A stretch of 64,000 nt of DNA from Escherichia whittamii (lineage in GTDB: Bacteria; Pseudomonadota; Gammaproteobacteria; Enterobacterales; Enterobacteriaceae), in contig NZ_JACSQI010000013.1 of NCBI RefSeq assembly GCF_014836715.1, forward strand, positions 1 through 64,000, in the 5' to 3' direction. The first letter of the stretch is position 1, and the number at the start of each line of letters is the position of its first letter. Shown piece after piece: positions 1 through 10,323 of the stretch. The position numbers were made by a program, and so were the translations under genes. The notes under the pieces were generated by a model. It saw only the letters and a list, made by a program, of their open reading frames with translations, made no database searches and was not told the DNA's origin.

Positions 1-169
1 GAGCGTTACCGTCGAGAAATAATTCATCATTGATAATTTGAAATGCGACATCATCGCGCATTTCATGCAGCGGAAAACGTTTAGATTCCGCGATAGTAGA
101 AATTGCCTTTGCGCCAAAACGCGAGTCGAGTAGTTCTGAGCGGAAATCCGTTAACAGCTTCTGGTCCAT
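1..169 (-). CDS. gadA: Glutamate decarboxylase alpha, 5' end only (partial)
   Basis: Reading the minus strand from an ATG at 169 gives the first 56 residues of a GadA/GadB-type glutamate decarboxylase (starts [19 protein letters not shown]), which runs off the left edge. The enzyme is a cytoplasmic PLP-dependent decarboxylase that converts glutamate to GABA, consuming a proton in extreme acid resistance. An AAGGAG Shine-Dalgarno lies 6 nt before the ATG. GadA and GadB are nearly identical; I chose gadA because treF and yhjB follow, as on the K-12 map. The PLP lysine lies outside the window, so activity cannot be judged. Confidence 0.93.
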   Translation of the reverse strand, partial: MDQKLLTDFRSELLDSRFGAKAISTIAESKRFPLHEMRDDVAFQIINDELFLDGNA

Positions 170-248
170 TTCGAACTCCTTAATTTTATTTGAAGGCAAT
201 AAAAAAGTAGGATTTATCTGGAATGGGTGCAAGGAGTTACGGGTATAA

Positions 249-268
249 TTTAAATAACAAAATCCTAA
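249..268 (-). promoter_or_regulatory. GAD box (GadE operator) of gadA
   Basis: The minus strand reads TTAGGATTTTGTTATTTAAA at 268..249, an exact match to the 20-bp GAD box known upstream of gadA and gadB. It ends about 80 bp before the gadA ATG. In the known system GadE (with RcsB) binds here to activate gadA in acid or stationary phase. The match is seen directly; binding is inferred. Confidence 0.9.
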
Positions 269-324
269 GCATAAATTGATTTATTTATATAATAAGAAAA
301 CACCAATAATATTAATACCAGAAA

Positions 325-522
325 TCACCGGATTAAGTTTAAATATATAATCAAGTAATTCCTGTTATTTATTTTAATTACCGAAAAGGATTTACTTCCT
401 TCGGTATTTTTCCACAGATAACCGTTACTCGTATTTGTAACAACAACGATGCTCTTGCTTTTATCATGAAGTGCGTGAATATTCCGAAAATGAAAATTTG
501 CAGAAAAACGTTTATCACTCAT
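325..522 (-). CDS. Doubtful 65-aa ORF upstream of gadA
   Basis: An AT-rich open frame of 65 codons lies in the gap between gadA and treF. AAGGAG sits only 1-2 nt before the ATG, too close for a normal ribosome site. The product is lysine/asparagine-rich with no signal peptide, membrane segment or motif I recognise, and it is unrelated to the YhjA peroxidase expected here in K-12. It may be chance, or part of sequence that replaced yhjA. I assign no function. Confidence 0.2.
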   Translation of the reverse strand: MSDKRFSANFHFRNIHALHDKSKSIVVVTNTSNGYLWKNTEGSKSFSVIKINNRNYLIIYLNLIR

Positions 523-635
523 TCTCCTTATATATTAACGAGTTATATTTTTGACACATTAATAAACGTGATCTGCCGCACACTTTGCCCCCATCGACCG
601 CAGCGAATGACTACTCTTAAAGGAAAGCCCGATAA

Positions 636-2315
<1,680 letters not shown>

Positions 2316-2323
2316 TATTTTAC

Positions 2324-2349
2324 AGCCAGCCACTAACAACCTGCTGGCT
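2324..2349. terminator. Hairpin between convergent treF and yhjB
   Basis: The stem AGCCAGC (2324-2330) pairs with GCTGGCT (2343-2349) across a 12-nt loop, between the stop codons of two convergent genes. Neither side has a strong U-tract, so this is only a plausible weak bidirectional terminator. Confidence 0.4.
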
Positions 2350-2364
2350 ATAAAATTACCCTCT

Positions 2365-2967
2365 TCAGGAGGCGATATTTAACATCATCGCCGCCTGAGT
2401 GCGGTTTTTCACTTCCAGACGGCGGTAAAGCGATTCCAGATGCGCTTTAACCGTTCCGGTACTGATATTTAACGCCCTGCCGATCTCTTTATTTGATTCA
2501 CCTGCCGCCAGCATAGTTAAAATTTCCCGCTGGCGGGCACTTAGCGATTTGAGGTCTTTTGTGTCTTTTTCCGGTGTAGTTCGCCAGTCTCCGGGCAGAA
2601 ACATCATTCCCATCGCCGCGCTATTTACCGCCAACGCAAACGTCTCTACGGCTGAATCACGCGGTACAATTGCCATCACATTAAAATGGATAACTTCCTG
2701 TAACCATCGTTTGCTGCAATCTGTCGCCGTTATCAACACTTTAACATCAGGAAATTGCACTACGGTTTTTTGCAGTAACCAATAGCAAAACTCACCATCC
2801 TGATCACCATCAAGCATGACTAAGGCTTCAGGGGAGCTTTCCAGCTTTTGCCACAGTTCATCTGCCTGATCGACGCCCTGAATACTCACTCCAGGAATAC
2901 GCTGCTGTAAGCTGATTTTCATTCCGTGAATAAATATTGACTGCCTGTCAAACATGATTATATGCAT
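2365..2967 (-). CDS. yhjB: LuxR/FixJ-type response-regulator-like protein YhjB
   Basis: A 200-residue protein with an N-terminal receiver-like domain (about 1-115) and a C-terminal LuxR helix-turn-helix (about 135-197, containing LSARQREILTMLAAGESNKE). The frame extends 27 codons upstream, but the ATG at 2967 has a GGTGGAG ribosome site and gives the K-12 length. The receiver keeps an aspartate (LDGD), but the conserved lysine near its end is arginine (VPRD). It may therefore be a pseudo-receiver that is not phosphorylated. No sensor kinase gene is adjacent. Target genes are not known to me. Confidence 0.92.
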   Translation of the reverse strand: MHIIMFDRQSIFIHGMKISLQQRIPGVSIQGVDQADELWQKLESSPEALVMLDGDQDGEFCYWLLQKTVVQFPDVKVLITATDCSKRWLQEVIHFNVMAIVPRDSAVETFALAVNSAAMGMMFLPGDWRTTPEKDTKDLKSLSARQREILTMLAAGESNKEIGRALNISTGTVKAHLESLYRRLEVKNRTQAAMMLNIAS

Positions 2968-3482
2968 TACTGAATCTCCACCTGGATACGTTAAAACTCT
3001 TAAGTAGGGGAAGGGTATTACCCGAGAGGCAAAATAAGAATTCGCCATTTGGCGGTGGCCATTCTACAGATATGCAATGTGGAAAATAGTTACCGATATA
3101 AATAGTTACAGCTGACGGCCTGAAATTACATGTCGAGGGCATTATTTAAAACATTTTTGAGGATATCCTTATATCTTCGTCTGCCAGGCATTCAAATAAA
3201 CCGTGATTTTCGCGAGAGCTGGCTAAATACCTGACCGCAAAACGATTAAATTGCGCACGAATAGCCAATACTACATTTACTATTTTGCAGGAAATTGCTG
3301 AAAAGACAGTCTTTCAAACGTTAATTTTCCTTTTCCGTGCAGCTAATCAGACATTTCCTTCTAAAAAATACCTGTATTAATCATTACTACATTGTGAAAC
3401 CTTGCATTAGATGCTAGAAAAAACAATAAATAATGCGATATACGCGCTACTGTTTCGCTGTGAACAACAATCGGTCAAAGAA
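2968..3482. other. Long AT-rich divergent intergenic region yhjB-yhjC
   Basis: A 515-bp AT-rich stretch with no convincing gene separates the divergent regulators yhjB and yhjC. It must hold both promoters. In-frame upstream extensions of both genes (to 3048 and from 3411) lack good ribosome sites. The base composition suits H-NS binding, but I see no specific operator. Confidence 0.6.
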
Positions 3483-4382
3483 ATGGATAAAATTCACGCA
3501 ATGCAGTTGTTCATTAAGGTCGCAGAGCTGGAAAGTTTTTCCCGCGCAGCGGATTTCTTTGCTCTGCCAAAGGGAAGTGTTTCACGCCAGATACAGGCGC
3601 TGGAACATCAGCTTGGCACCCAGTTGCTGCAGCGCACTACGCGGCGGGTCAAACTTACCCCCGACGGCATGACCTATTACCAACGAGCGAAAGATGTGTT
3701 GAGTAATCTCAACGAACTGGACGGCCTGTTTCAGCAGGATACCACCAGCATCAGCGGCAAATTACGCGTCGATATCCCGCTCGGAATTGCGAAAAACCTG
3801 TTGCTGCCGCGCCTGCCAGAATTTCTTCATCAGTACCCAGGGATTGAACTGGAATTAACTAGCAGTGACCGGGCGATTGATATTCTTCGTGATGGCTATG
3901 ATTGCGTGATACGCACGGGCTCGTTGCCCGACGAGGGTATTATTACCCGCCCCCTCGGCAAACTGACGATGATCAACTGTGCCAGCCCGCACTATCTGAC
4001 GCGTTTTGGTTATCCGCAAAGTGTGGACGATCTGACTTCGCACGCGGTGGTGCATTACACGCCGCATTTGGGCGCGCATCCATTAGGTTTTGAGGTTGCC
4101 ACCAGTAATGGCGTCCAGTGGTTTAAGTCCGGTGGCATGTTGACGGTAAACAGTAGCGAAACCTATCTCGCCGCTGGCCTGGCGGGTCTGGGAATCATTC
4201 AGATCCCCCGCGTCGCCGTACGCGAAGCCCTACGCGCCGGGCGGCTTATTGAAGTGTTGCCCAACTACCGCGCCGAGCCGCTATCCATTTCTCTGGTTTA
4301 TCTCCAGCGGCGGGAGCTTTCCCGCCGTGTAAATCTGTTTATGCATTGGCTGGCTGGCGTAATAAAAGAGCACCTGGACTGA
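3483..4382 (+). CDS. yhjC: LysR-family transcriptional regulator YhjC
   Basis: A 299-residue LysR-type regulator. The N-terminal winged helix-turn-helix covers about residues 1-60 (FIKVAELESFSRAADF, then GSVSRQIQALE) and the type 2 periplasmic-binding-like effector domain covers about 90-295. The frame is open back to 3411, but the ATG at 3483 gives the family-standard start (MDKIHAMQLF) and the K-12 length. The ribosome site is weak at either start. It lies divergent from yhjB and upstream of yhjD. Its ligand is not evident from sequence. Confidence 0.92.
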   Translation: MDKIHAMQLFIKVAELESFSRAADFFALPKGSVSRQIQALEHQLGTQLLQRTTRRVKLTPDGMTYYQRAKDVLSNLNELDGLFQQDTTSISGKLRVDIPLGIAKNLLLPRLPEFLHQYPGIELELTSSDRAIDILRDGYDCVIRTGSLPDEGIITRPLGKLTMINCASPHYLTRFGYPQSVDDLTSHAVVHYTPHLGAHPLGFEVATSNGVQWFKSGGMLTVNSSETYLAAGLAGLGIIQIPRVAVREALRAGRLIEVLPNYRAEPLSISLVYLQRRELSRRVNLFMHWLAGVIKEHLD

Positions 4383-4430
4383 CCGACTATACTTTTAAAG
4401 ACAGACAACGACAGAAGGACTAAAGAGCGG

Positions 4431-5444
4431 ATGACGCAGGAAAACGAGATCAAACGTCCCCCCCAGGAACTGGAACACGAGCCGATTAAACATCTGGATA
4501 ATAGCGATAAAGGCAGCAAAGTCAGTCAGGCACTGGAAACCGTCACCACCACTGCCGAGAAAATCCAACGTCAACCAATCATCGCGCACCTGATACGCGC
4601 GACGGAACGCTTTAACGATCGGCTGGGTAACCAGTTTGGTGCGGCTATCACCTATTTCTCGTTTTTATCGATGATCCCGATTTTAATGGTGTCATTTGCC
4701 GCAGGGGGTTTTGTACTGGCTTCGCATCCGATGCTGTTACAGGATATCTTCGACAAAATTCTGCAAAACATCAGCGATCCGACGCTGGCGGCCACATTGA
4801 AAAACACCATCAACACTGCCGTTCAGCAGCGTACTACCGTAGGGCTTGTCGGCCTGGCGGTGGCGCTTTATTCCGGGATTAACTGGATGGGAAATTTGCG
4901 TGAAGCAATTCGCGCCCAATCGCGCGATGTCTGGGAACGTTCGCCGCAAGATCAAGAGAAGTTCTGGGTTAAATATCTGCGTGACTTTATTTCGCTGATT
5001 GGTTTGTTGATTGCGCTGATTGTGACGCTCTCGATCACTTCCGTTGCCGGTTCTGCGCAACAAATGATTATTAGCGCGCTGCACCTTAATAGCATTGAGT
5101 GGCTGAAACCAACGTGGCGGTTGATTGGCCTGGGGATTTCTATCTTTGCCAACTATCTGCTTTTCTTCTGGATCTTCTGGCGGTTGCCGCGCCACCGCCC
5201 GCGTAGAAAGGCGCTGATTCGCGGGACATTCCTTGCGGCGATTGGTTTTGAAGTGATTAAAATCGTGATGACGTATACCCTGCCGTCGTTGATGAAATCC
5301 CCCTCTGGCGCGGCATTTGGTTCCGTACTGGGGCTGATGGCGTTTTTTTACTTCTTTGCCCGTCTGACGCTGTTTTGTGCGGCGTGGATTGCCACCGCCG
5401 AATATAAAGACGACCCGCGAATGCCGGGGAAAACACAGCATTAA
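4431..5444 (+). CDS. yhjD: Inner-membrane YihY/BrkB-family protein YhjD
   Basis: A 337-residue polytopic inner-membrane protein of the YihY/BrkB family. A hydrophilic N-terminus of about 60 residues is followed by roughly six hydrophobic segments, including AAITYFSFLSMIPILMVSF near residue 70 and the last near residue 300. In E. coli an R134C change in YhjD suppresses loss of mature lipid A together with MsbA effects, so a transport role for lipid precursors has been proposed. That role is not proven and nothing in the sequence settles it. It starts 48 nt after yhjC, so co-transcription is possible. A REP cluster follows the stop. Confidence 0.93.
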   Translation: MTQENEIKRPPQELEHEPIKHLDNSDKGSKVSQALETVTTTAEKIQRQPIIAHLIRATERFNDRLGNQFGAAITYFSFLSMIPILMVSFAAGGFVLASHPMLLQDIFDKILQNISDPTLAATLKNTINTAVQQRTTVGLVGLAVALYSGINWMGNLREAIRAQSRDVWERSPQDQEKFWVKYLRDFISLIGLLIALIVTLSITSVAGSAQQMIISALHLNSIEWLKPTWRLIGLGISIFANYLLFFWIFWRLPRHRPRRKALIRGTFLAAIGFEVIKIVMTYTLPSLMKSPSGAAFGSVLGLMAFFYFFARLTLFCAAWIATAEYKDDPRMPGKTQH

Positions 5445-5449
5445 AATAT

Positions 5450-5568
5450 GCCGCATGCGGCGTAAACGCCTTGTCCGGCCTACGAATTTATTCGACCTGG
5501 CTCCCCCTGGCCGGATAAGCCCCTGTAGGTCGGATAAGACGCGCAAGCGTCGCATCCGACACCGGCAT
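5450..5568. repeat. REP/BIME cluster after yhjD
   Basis: Two facing REP-type palindromes are visible. One contains GCCGCATGCGGCG with TTGTCCGGCC (5450-5482). The other begins TAGGTCGGATAAG and ends CGCATCCGACACC (5526-5562). Such bacterial interspersed mosaic elements follow many E. coli genes and can stabilise mRNA 3' ends or bind gyrase or IHF. From 5569 to 5832 I see only AT-rich leader/promoter sequence for yhjE. Confidence 0.85.
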
Positions 5569-5832
5569 CAAAACCATCAACCGGGTATTTTACTACCCCT
5601 CCTTACCATATCAGCATATAAATCCAGTTAGTAACTTTTATTTAACCTTAAACCAGTTTTATTCACCATTTATGAAATTGTGTGAAGCATTTCATAGAAG
5701 AAAAATCACTGGCCTAAACATTATCCCCTTTTTGCCTGATTTTTGAACATTTCCGCGATTTGTTACACATTGAAATATCACTTTTGCTGTGCGTAATATG
5801 GCTATTCGTTAGCCAAAAAATAAGAAAAGATT

Positions 5833-7155
5833 ATGCAAGCAACAGCCACAACACTCGACAACGAGCAAGAATACACGCCGATAAACTCGCGTAATAAAGT
5901 CCTCGTCGCCTCCCTCATTGGCACGGCCATTGAGTTCTTCGACTTCTACATTTACGCCACTGCGGCCGTTATTGTGTTCCCGCATATCTTCTTCCCGCAG
6001 GGCGATCCCGCAGCGGCGACCCTACAATCGCTTGCCACCTTCGCCATTGCCTTCGTCGCGCGCCCCATCGGCTCTGCCGTATTTGGTCATTTCGGCGATC
6101 GCGTTGGGCGTAAAGCGACGCTGGTCGCCTCTTTGCTAACGATGGGGATTTCGACGGTGGTGATTGGTCTGCTGCCAGGCTATGCCACGATTGGTATTTT
6201 CGCCCCACTGCTGCTGGCGCTGGCTCGATTTGGTCAGGGGCTGGGATTAGGCGGTGAATGGGGTGGCGCAGCGCTGCTGGCAACCGAGAACGCACCACCG
6301 CGTAAACGTGCACTGTATGGTTCCTTCCCGCAACTGGGCGCACCGATTGGCTTCTTCTTTGCCAACGGCACTTTTCTGCTGCTTTCCTGGCTGCTGACCG
6401 ACGAGCAGTTTATGAGCTGGGGCTGGCGCGTGCCGTTTATCTTCTCGGCGGTGCTGGTAATTATCGGTCTGTATGTTCGCGTGTCGCTGCATGAGTCGCC
6501 GGTGTTTGAGAAAGTCGCTAAAGCGAAAAAGCAGGTGAAGATCCCGCTGGGTACGCTGCTGACCAAACACGTACGCGTCACGGTACTCGGCACCTTTATC
6601 ATGCTGGCGACCTACACGCTGTTTTACATCATGACTGTCTACTCAATGACCTTCAGTACCGCCGCCGCGCCAGTTGGGCTTGGCCTGCCGCGTAATGAAG
6701 TGCTGTGGATGCTGATGATGGCCGTGATTGGTTTTGGCGTGATGGTGCCGGTAGCCGGATTGCTGGCTGATGCCTTTGGGCGTCGTAAAAGCATGGTGAT
6801 CATCACGACGCTTATCATCCTGTTCGCGCTGTTCGCCTTTAATCCACTGCTTGGTTCTGGCAATCCGATTCTGGTTTTTGCTTTCCTGCTGCTGGGGTTA
6901 AGCCTGATGGGGCTGACCTTTGGACCGATGGGCGCACTGCTGCCAGAGCTGTTCCCGACAGAAGTACGTTATACCGGGGCGTCGTTCTCTTATAACGTAT
7001 CATCGATTCTCGGAGCTTCCGTTGCGCCATATATCGCGGCCTGGTTGCAGACTAACTACGGGTTAGGTGCGGTAGGGTTATATCTGGCGGCAATGGCTGG
7101 CTTGACGTTAATCGCCCTGCTGCTGACCCATGAGACGCGACATCAGTCGTTGTAA
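5833..7155 (+). CDS. yhjE: MFS transporter YhjE
   Basis: A 440-residue major facilitator superfamily protein with 12 predicted membrane segments, of the metabolite:H+ symporter group (ProP/KgtP/ShiA-like). The inter-helix 2/3 motif GHFGDRVGRKATLV is near residues 84-97 and its second-half counterpart DAFGRRKSMV near 315. The substrate is unknown to me. The gene stands alone behind a long AT-rich leader. The length equals the K-12 protein. Confidence 0.94.
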   Translation: MQATATTLDNEQEYTPINSRNKVLVASLIGTAIEFFDFYIYATAAVIVFPHIFFPQGDPAAATLQSLATFAIAFVARPIGSAVFGHFGDRVGRKATLVASLLTMGISTVVIGLLPGYATIGIFAPLLLALARFGQGLGLGGEWGGAALLATENAPPRKRALYGSFPQLGAPIGFFFANGTFLLLSWLLTDEQFMSWGWRVPFIFSAVLVIIGLYVRVSLHESPVFEKVAKAKKQVKIPLGTLLTKHVRVTVLGTFIMLATYTLFYIMTVYSMTFSTAAAPVGLGLPRNEVLWMLMMAVIGFGVMVPVAGLLADAFGRRKSMVIITTLIILFALFAFNPLLGSGNPILVFAFLLLGLSLMGLTFGPMGALLPELFPTEVRYTGASFSYNVSSILGASVAPYIAAWLQTNYGLGAVGLYLAAMAGLTLIALLLTHETRHQSL

Positions 7156-7163
7156 TCTGTTTA

Positions 7164-7190
7164 ATTGCCGGATGCCAGATATCCGGCAAT
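7164..7190. terminator. Bidirectional hairpin between yhjE and yhjG
   Basis: A perfect 10-bp stem, ATTGCCGGAT (7164-7173) with ATCCGGCAAT (7181-7190), lies between two convergent stop codons. The plus side continues TTCC and the minus side TAAAC, so the U-tracts are short. The position still supports a shared terminator. Confidence 0.6.
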
Positions 7191-7195
7191 TTCCA

Positions 7196-9271
7196 TCACT
7201 TCTTCATCTGCGACAAAATGGTCCGGCACTGATTAGCCTCCCCTTCGGAAGGCGAGATCAGCGCCAGTAACGCCGCCGCAGGCGTCACCAGCGTTGCCAG
7301 TGCCGCCGCAACAGCACCTCGGGCAATCAACGGCCCAGCTTTCACCCCAGCCTGCGGATTTTTAAACGTCCCACGCACATACAGTGGCGAACGCAGCGTG
7401 ATTATCCGAATCCCTTTACTCTCAGGATCAATAGTCAAATCCAGCTGTTCCGAAGCAAAACTTGCCGTGCCGGTAACATTAATCAACGCGTTCTCAGTAT
7501 CAAAAGCAAAAATCTGCGGACGCGCCACGCCGTTAGCAATATTCAGATTTGCTGCCGCGCAGTTCACCCGCACCTCATCATCACCGAAAATCGCACCGAC
7601 AATGTAGTTACCGACATTCAGCCCGACAATCTCCATCAGGTTACGGCTCACCAGCCCGTCATTCATCAATAGTTTCAGGTTTCCGTTACTGTTCCCCAAA
7701 AGCGCCGCCACTGAGTTACCGCTACCGCGTAGTTCCGCGTCACCGTTCATTTCCCCCAGCGTTTTTTGCATCAGTTCCACATCTGGCATCAGCTCTTTCA
7801 GTTTCAGCCGACGGGCCTGAATATCTGCCCGCCCCTGCATCGGTTTTTTATCGCCGTCCAGGTGGATGTTCGCTGCAATGCTGCCGCCCGCCATACCAAA
7901 TTTCAGCGGTTGCAGACGCAGGTCAGCGTTTTTGAGGATGATATGGGTTGAAAGATCGCTAATCGGCAAACTGCTGCCATGCTCGATACGACTGCCTTTG
8001 AATCGAACATCGGCATCCATGACATCCCATTTATCGGTTTCGAAGCGGTCATAGGGCAGCACTTTGCCCGCAGGCTGAACGTTTTTCTCGCCCTTCTTCT
8101 GTTCAGATCGTTTCGACTTTTCCGCCCCTTTCCCGGAATCAACGCCAATCAACGGCCCTAAATCTGCCAGCCGCAATTGCCGCGACTCGACGTCACCTTC
8201 CAGTTTTGGCCGTGGCTTGCCGGTGGTATAGACCAGAGAACCGTGAATATCGCTATCACCAATACGCCCGTTAAAGCCACGATAATCAAAGAACGACGAT
8301 TTTTCCGTGTCGATTTTCGCAACCAGCCGACCATCGGTTTCAAACGGTGGGGTATCGGGCAGCAGAACGCCTGTCAGTTCATAGAGTTCACCCAACGAAT
8401 CACCGGAAAATTTAAGCCGTAAATCGACGCCGCCCATTTTCATTGGGTCATTCACGACGCCATCAAAAGCAACACGGGTATTACCGGAGCGAAAATCAGC
8501 CTGCACCGGAAACGGTGTCCCTTCGCCACGCAGCACCAGCATACCGCCAATTTTACCCGTGCCAGTGAGCGATTCACCGTTATAGCGCCCCTGCGCCTTC
8601 AGGCCAAAAACGTAATCGCCCACCTTTTCTTTCTCGTTCTTACCTTTCGATCCGCTGACTTCACTGAACGGTAACGGCTTGCCTAATGGATCAACAAAAA
8701 TTTCCAGATCCGCTTTGCTGATTTTGTCATCAATGGCGATCCGCCCTTGATCGAACAGAATATTATCCAGCCGAAACGACCACGCCGACGGCTTTGCATC
8801 CGCGTCTTTGTTGTCATCGCTGGCGAGATTAAACGTCCAGTTGTTGTTCTTTTCTGAGAGGCGAATGAGGCGTGCGTCGGGCTTTTCCAGTTTGATCCAC
8901 GGCAGCCAGACCGTTTTGGTCAGTAGCGCCAGAGGGGCCAGCGTTGCTTCTACCCGTGGCAAATGCACCATTGTGACTTCGGGAATGTCTGGCGGGTTGC
9001 CGAGAATGATGTCCTCTGCATGTACATGGGGCCACGGTACCCAGTTGCGCCAGCCGGTTTCCTGTTTCTGCCGCTCCCACACCACGCCCAGATCGCCACG
9101 AATAGCGAACGGACGATTCAGCTCCGCAGAGACTTTCTGATTGATGGTCGGTTTGAGTCGATTCCAGTCAAAAGTCGCAATCAAAATGATCGCCACGACG
9201 AGCAACAACAAGAAAGCCCCTGAAATCGCGGCGGTTATTTTGCCTGCCTTGCTCATAGTTCGCTTCCTCAT
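7196..9271 (-). CDS. yhjG: AsmA-family inner-membrane protein YhjG
   Basis: A 691-residue AsmA-like protein with one N-terminal membrane helix (about residues 12-32) and a large periplasmic part of repeated beta segments ending in the AsmA C-terminal region. Related proteins (TamB, YhdP, YdbH, AsmA) are bridge-like lipid transporters or envelope homeostasis factors. A role in phospholipid traffic is therefore inferred from family only. Two starts are possible: ATG at 9271 or ATG at 9256. The second (MSKAGK) has AGGAAG at ideal spacing, so the protein may be five residues shorter. It ends convergent with yhjE. Confidence 0.93.
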   Translation of the reverse strand: MRKRTMSKAGKITAAISGAFLLLLVVAIILIATFDWNRLKPTINQKVSAELNRPFAIRGDLGVVWERQKQETGWRNWVPWPHVHAEDIILGNPPDIPEVTMVHLPRVEATLAPLALLTKTVWLPWIKLEKPDARLIRLSEKNNNWTFNLASDDNKDADAKPSAWSFRLDNILFDQGRIAIDDKISKADLEIFVDPLGKPLPFSEVSGSKGKNEKEKVGDYVFGLKAQGRYNGESLTGTGKIGGMLVLRGEGTPFPVQADFRSGNTRVAFDGVVNDPMKMGGVDLRLKFSGDSLGELYELTGVLLPDTPPFETDGRLVAKIDTEKSSFFDYRGFNGRIGDSDIHGSLVYTTGKPRPKLEGDVESRQLRLADLGPLIGVDSGKGAEKSKRSEQKKGEKNVQPAGKVLPYDRFETDKWDVMDADVRFKGSRIEHGSSLPISDLSTHIILKNADLRLQPLKFGMAGGSIAANIHLDGDKKPMQGRADIQARRLKLKELMPDVELMQKTLGEMNGDAELRGSGNSVAALLGNSNGNLKLLMNDGLVSRNLMEIVGLNVGNYIVGAIFGDDEVRVNCAAANLNIANGVARPQIFAFDTENALINVTGTASFASEQLDLTIDPESKGIRIITLRSPLYVRGTFKNPQAGVKAGPLIARGAVAAALATLVTPAAALLALISPSEGEANQCRTILSQMKK

Positions 9272-9324
9272 ATTCTTCCTGGGCCAGTCCTAAAGATAGT
9301 CCAGCCAGGCGGAAAATGAGGCGG

Positions 9325-10092
9325 CTACACCACCAGAGCCACCGTATCCAGCGTTTCTATCGGTGCCGGACGCGAAAGAAACCAGCCTTGTGCGGCGAAT
9401 GCGGGAGAGTTCTGTACATCACGCCACTCCTCCTGCGTTTCTACACCTTCGACGATTACTCCGCGACAATAGCGATTCATCAAATGCAAAAGCTGCGAAA
9501 AGAGCGTACGGCCTTCCGGCGACTGGCGCAGCATCACAAACAGTTCGCGAGCGATTTTAATGTAGTCATAACGGACTTCACTTAGCGCGGAGAAATTTGC
9601 CATCCCGGTGCCAAAATCATCAAGCCATAGCGGACCAAATTCGCACATCGAGGCAAAGGTTGAATCTTTCGGCAGGCGGATATGTTCTACCAGTTCAAAA
9701 CGCAGCCAGGGAAGGCGGTCAATCTGGCGAAAAATTTCCGGCTGCTGACGTAGGGCGAGAAGTGTCGGACCATCAATATTAACCGATGCCAGCAGGCCAT
9801 GTTCAACAAAGAACACGGCTTTTTGCGCCAGCAAATCAATCTGTTCTTTCACCACATCCATACGATGTCTGATAGTGATTTCAGCAAAATAACGATCCGG
9901 CGGCAGTCGTTGCGAAGGGGCCTCAGGATGAGTAACGACCGTTAATAGCTCCACGGCCATCAACCGACCGGATGTCTGATAAATCGGTTGCCAGGTGTAA
10001 GCACGTTCACACTGCAACCAAAAGCGTCGTTCCTGCAAGCTTTCAATACTTGCTTCAGGATGGCTTATTCGCTGAATAACCTGCCTTATCAT
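9325..10092 (-). CDS. pdeH: c-di-GMP phosphodiesterase PdeH (YhjH)
   Basis: A 255-residue stand-alone EAL-domain protein that hydrolyses cyclic di-GMP to pGpG. It keeps c-di-GMP low during motility and so opposes YcgR braking of the flagellum. The EAL signature appears as ELL (MAVELLTVV, near residue 48), as in the active K-12 enzyme, and the catalytic DDFGTG loop is intact near residue 165. The ATG at 10092 gives the K-12 length; an upstream in-frame ATG at 10137 lies downstream of the FliA promoter but lacks family support. A FliA promoter lies just upstream (10141-10167), so expression belongs to the late flagellar regulon. Confidence 0.96.
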   Translation of the reverse strand: MIRQVIQRISHPEASIESLQERRFWLQCERAYTWQPIYQTSGRLMAVELLTVVTHPEAPSQRLPPDRYFAEITIRHRMDVVKEQIDLLAQKAVFFVEHGLLASVNIDGPTLLALRQQPEIFRQIDRLPWLRFELVEHIRLPKDSTFASMCEFGPLWLDDFGTGMANFSALSEVRYDYIKIARELFVMLRQSPEGRTLFSQLLHLMNRYCRGVIVEGVETQEEWRDVQNSPAFAAQGWFLSRPAPIETLDTVALVV

Positions 10093-10140
10093 CGAAGATG
10101 TCCTGTATTTAAAAGTGATGCTGCCCGGACTCGACAAATG

Positions 10141-10167
10141 TTATCGGCGCACAACGCCAGAACTTTA
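10141..10167 (-). promoter_or_regulatory. FliA (sigma 28) promoter of pdeH
   Basis: On the minus strand TAAAGTTC (10167-10160), an 11-nt spacer and GCCGATAA (10148-10141) match the sigma-28 consensus TAAAGTTT-N11-GCCGATAA in 15 of 16 positions with the exact spacing. It lies 49 bp before the pdeH ATG. PdeH is an established FlhDC/FliA class 3 gene. Confidence 0.92.
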
Positions 10168-10235
10168 CCGCCCGAAGCGGCTAAATTTGCCCGTCCTGTG
10201 GCGAAATCTTCCAGGAATACGTTCTGGCTCAAAAA

Positions 10236-10259
10236 AATAATGGAACAGTGTTTTAATAT
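10236..10259 (+). promoter_or_regulatory. Candidate KdgR operator upstream of kdgK
   Basis: The sequence AATAATGGAACAGTGTTTTA and the next four bases form an imperfect palindrome around GGAACA-GTGTTTT, resembling the KdgR box (GAAACA-N2-TGTTTC core). It lies about 65 bp before the kdgK ATG. KdgR repression of kdgK is known. The match here is good but not perfect. Confidence 0.7.
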
Positions 10260-10323
10260 AGTTGACCAGCAAACCACCACAGCGCAAACTAACGCTAATT
10301 TTTTACAGATCAGGTTCACGACT

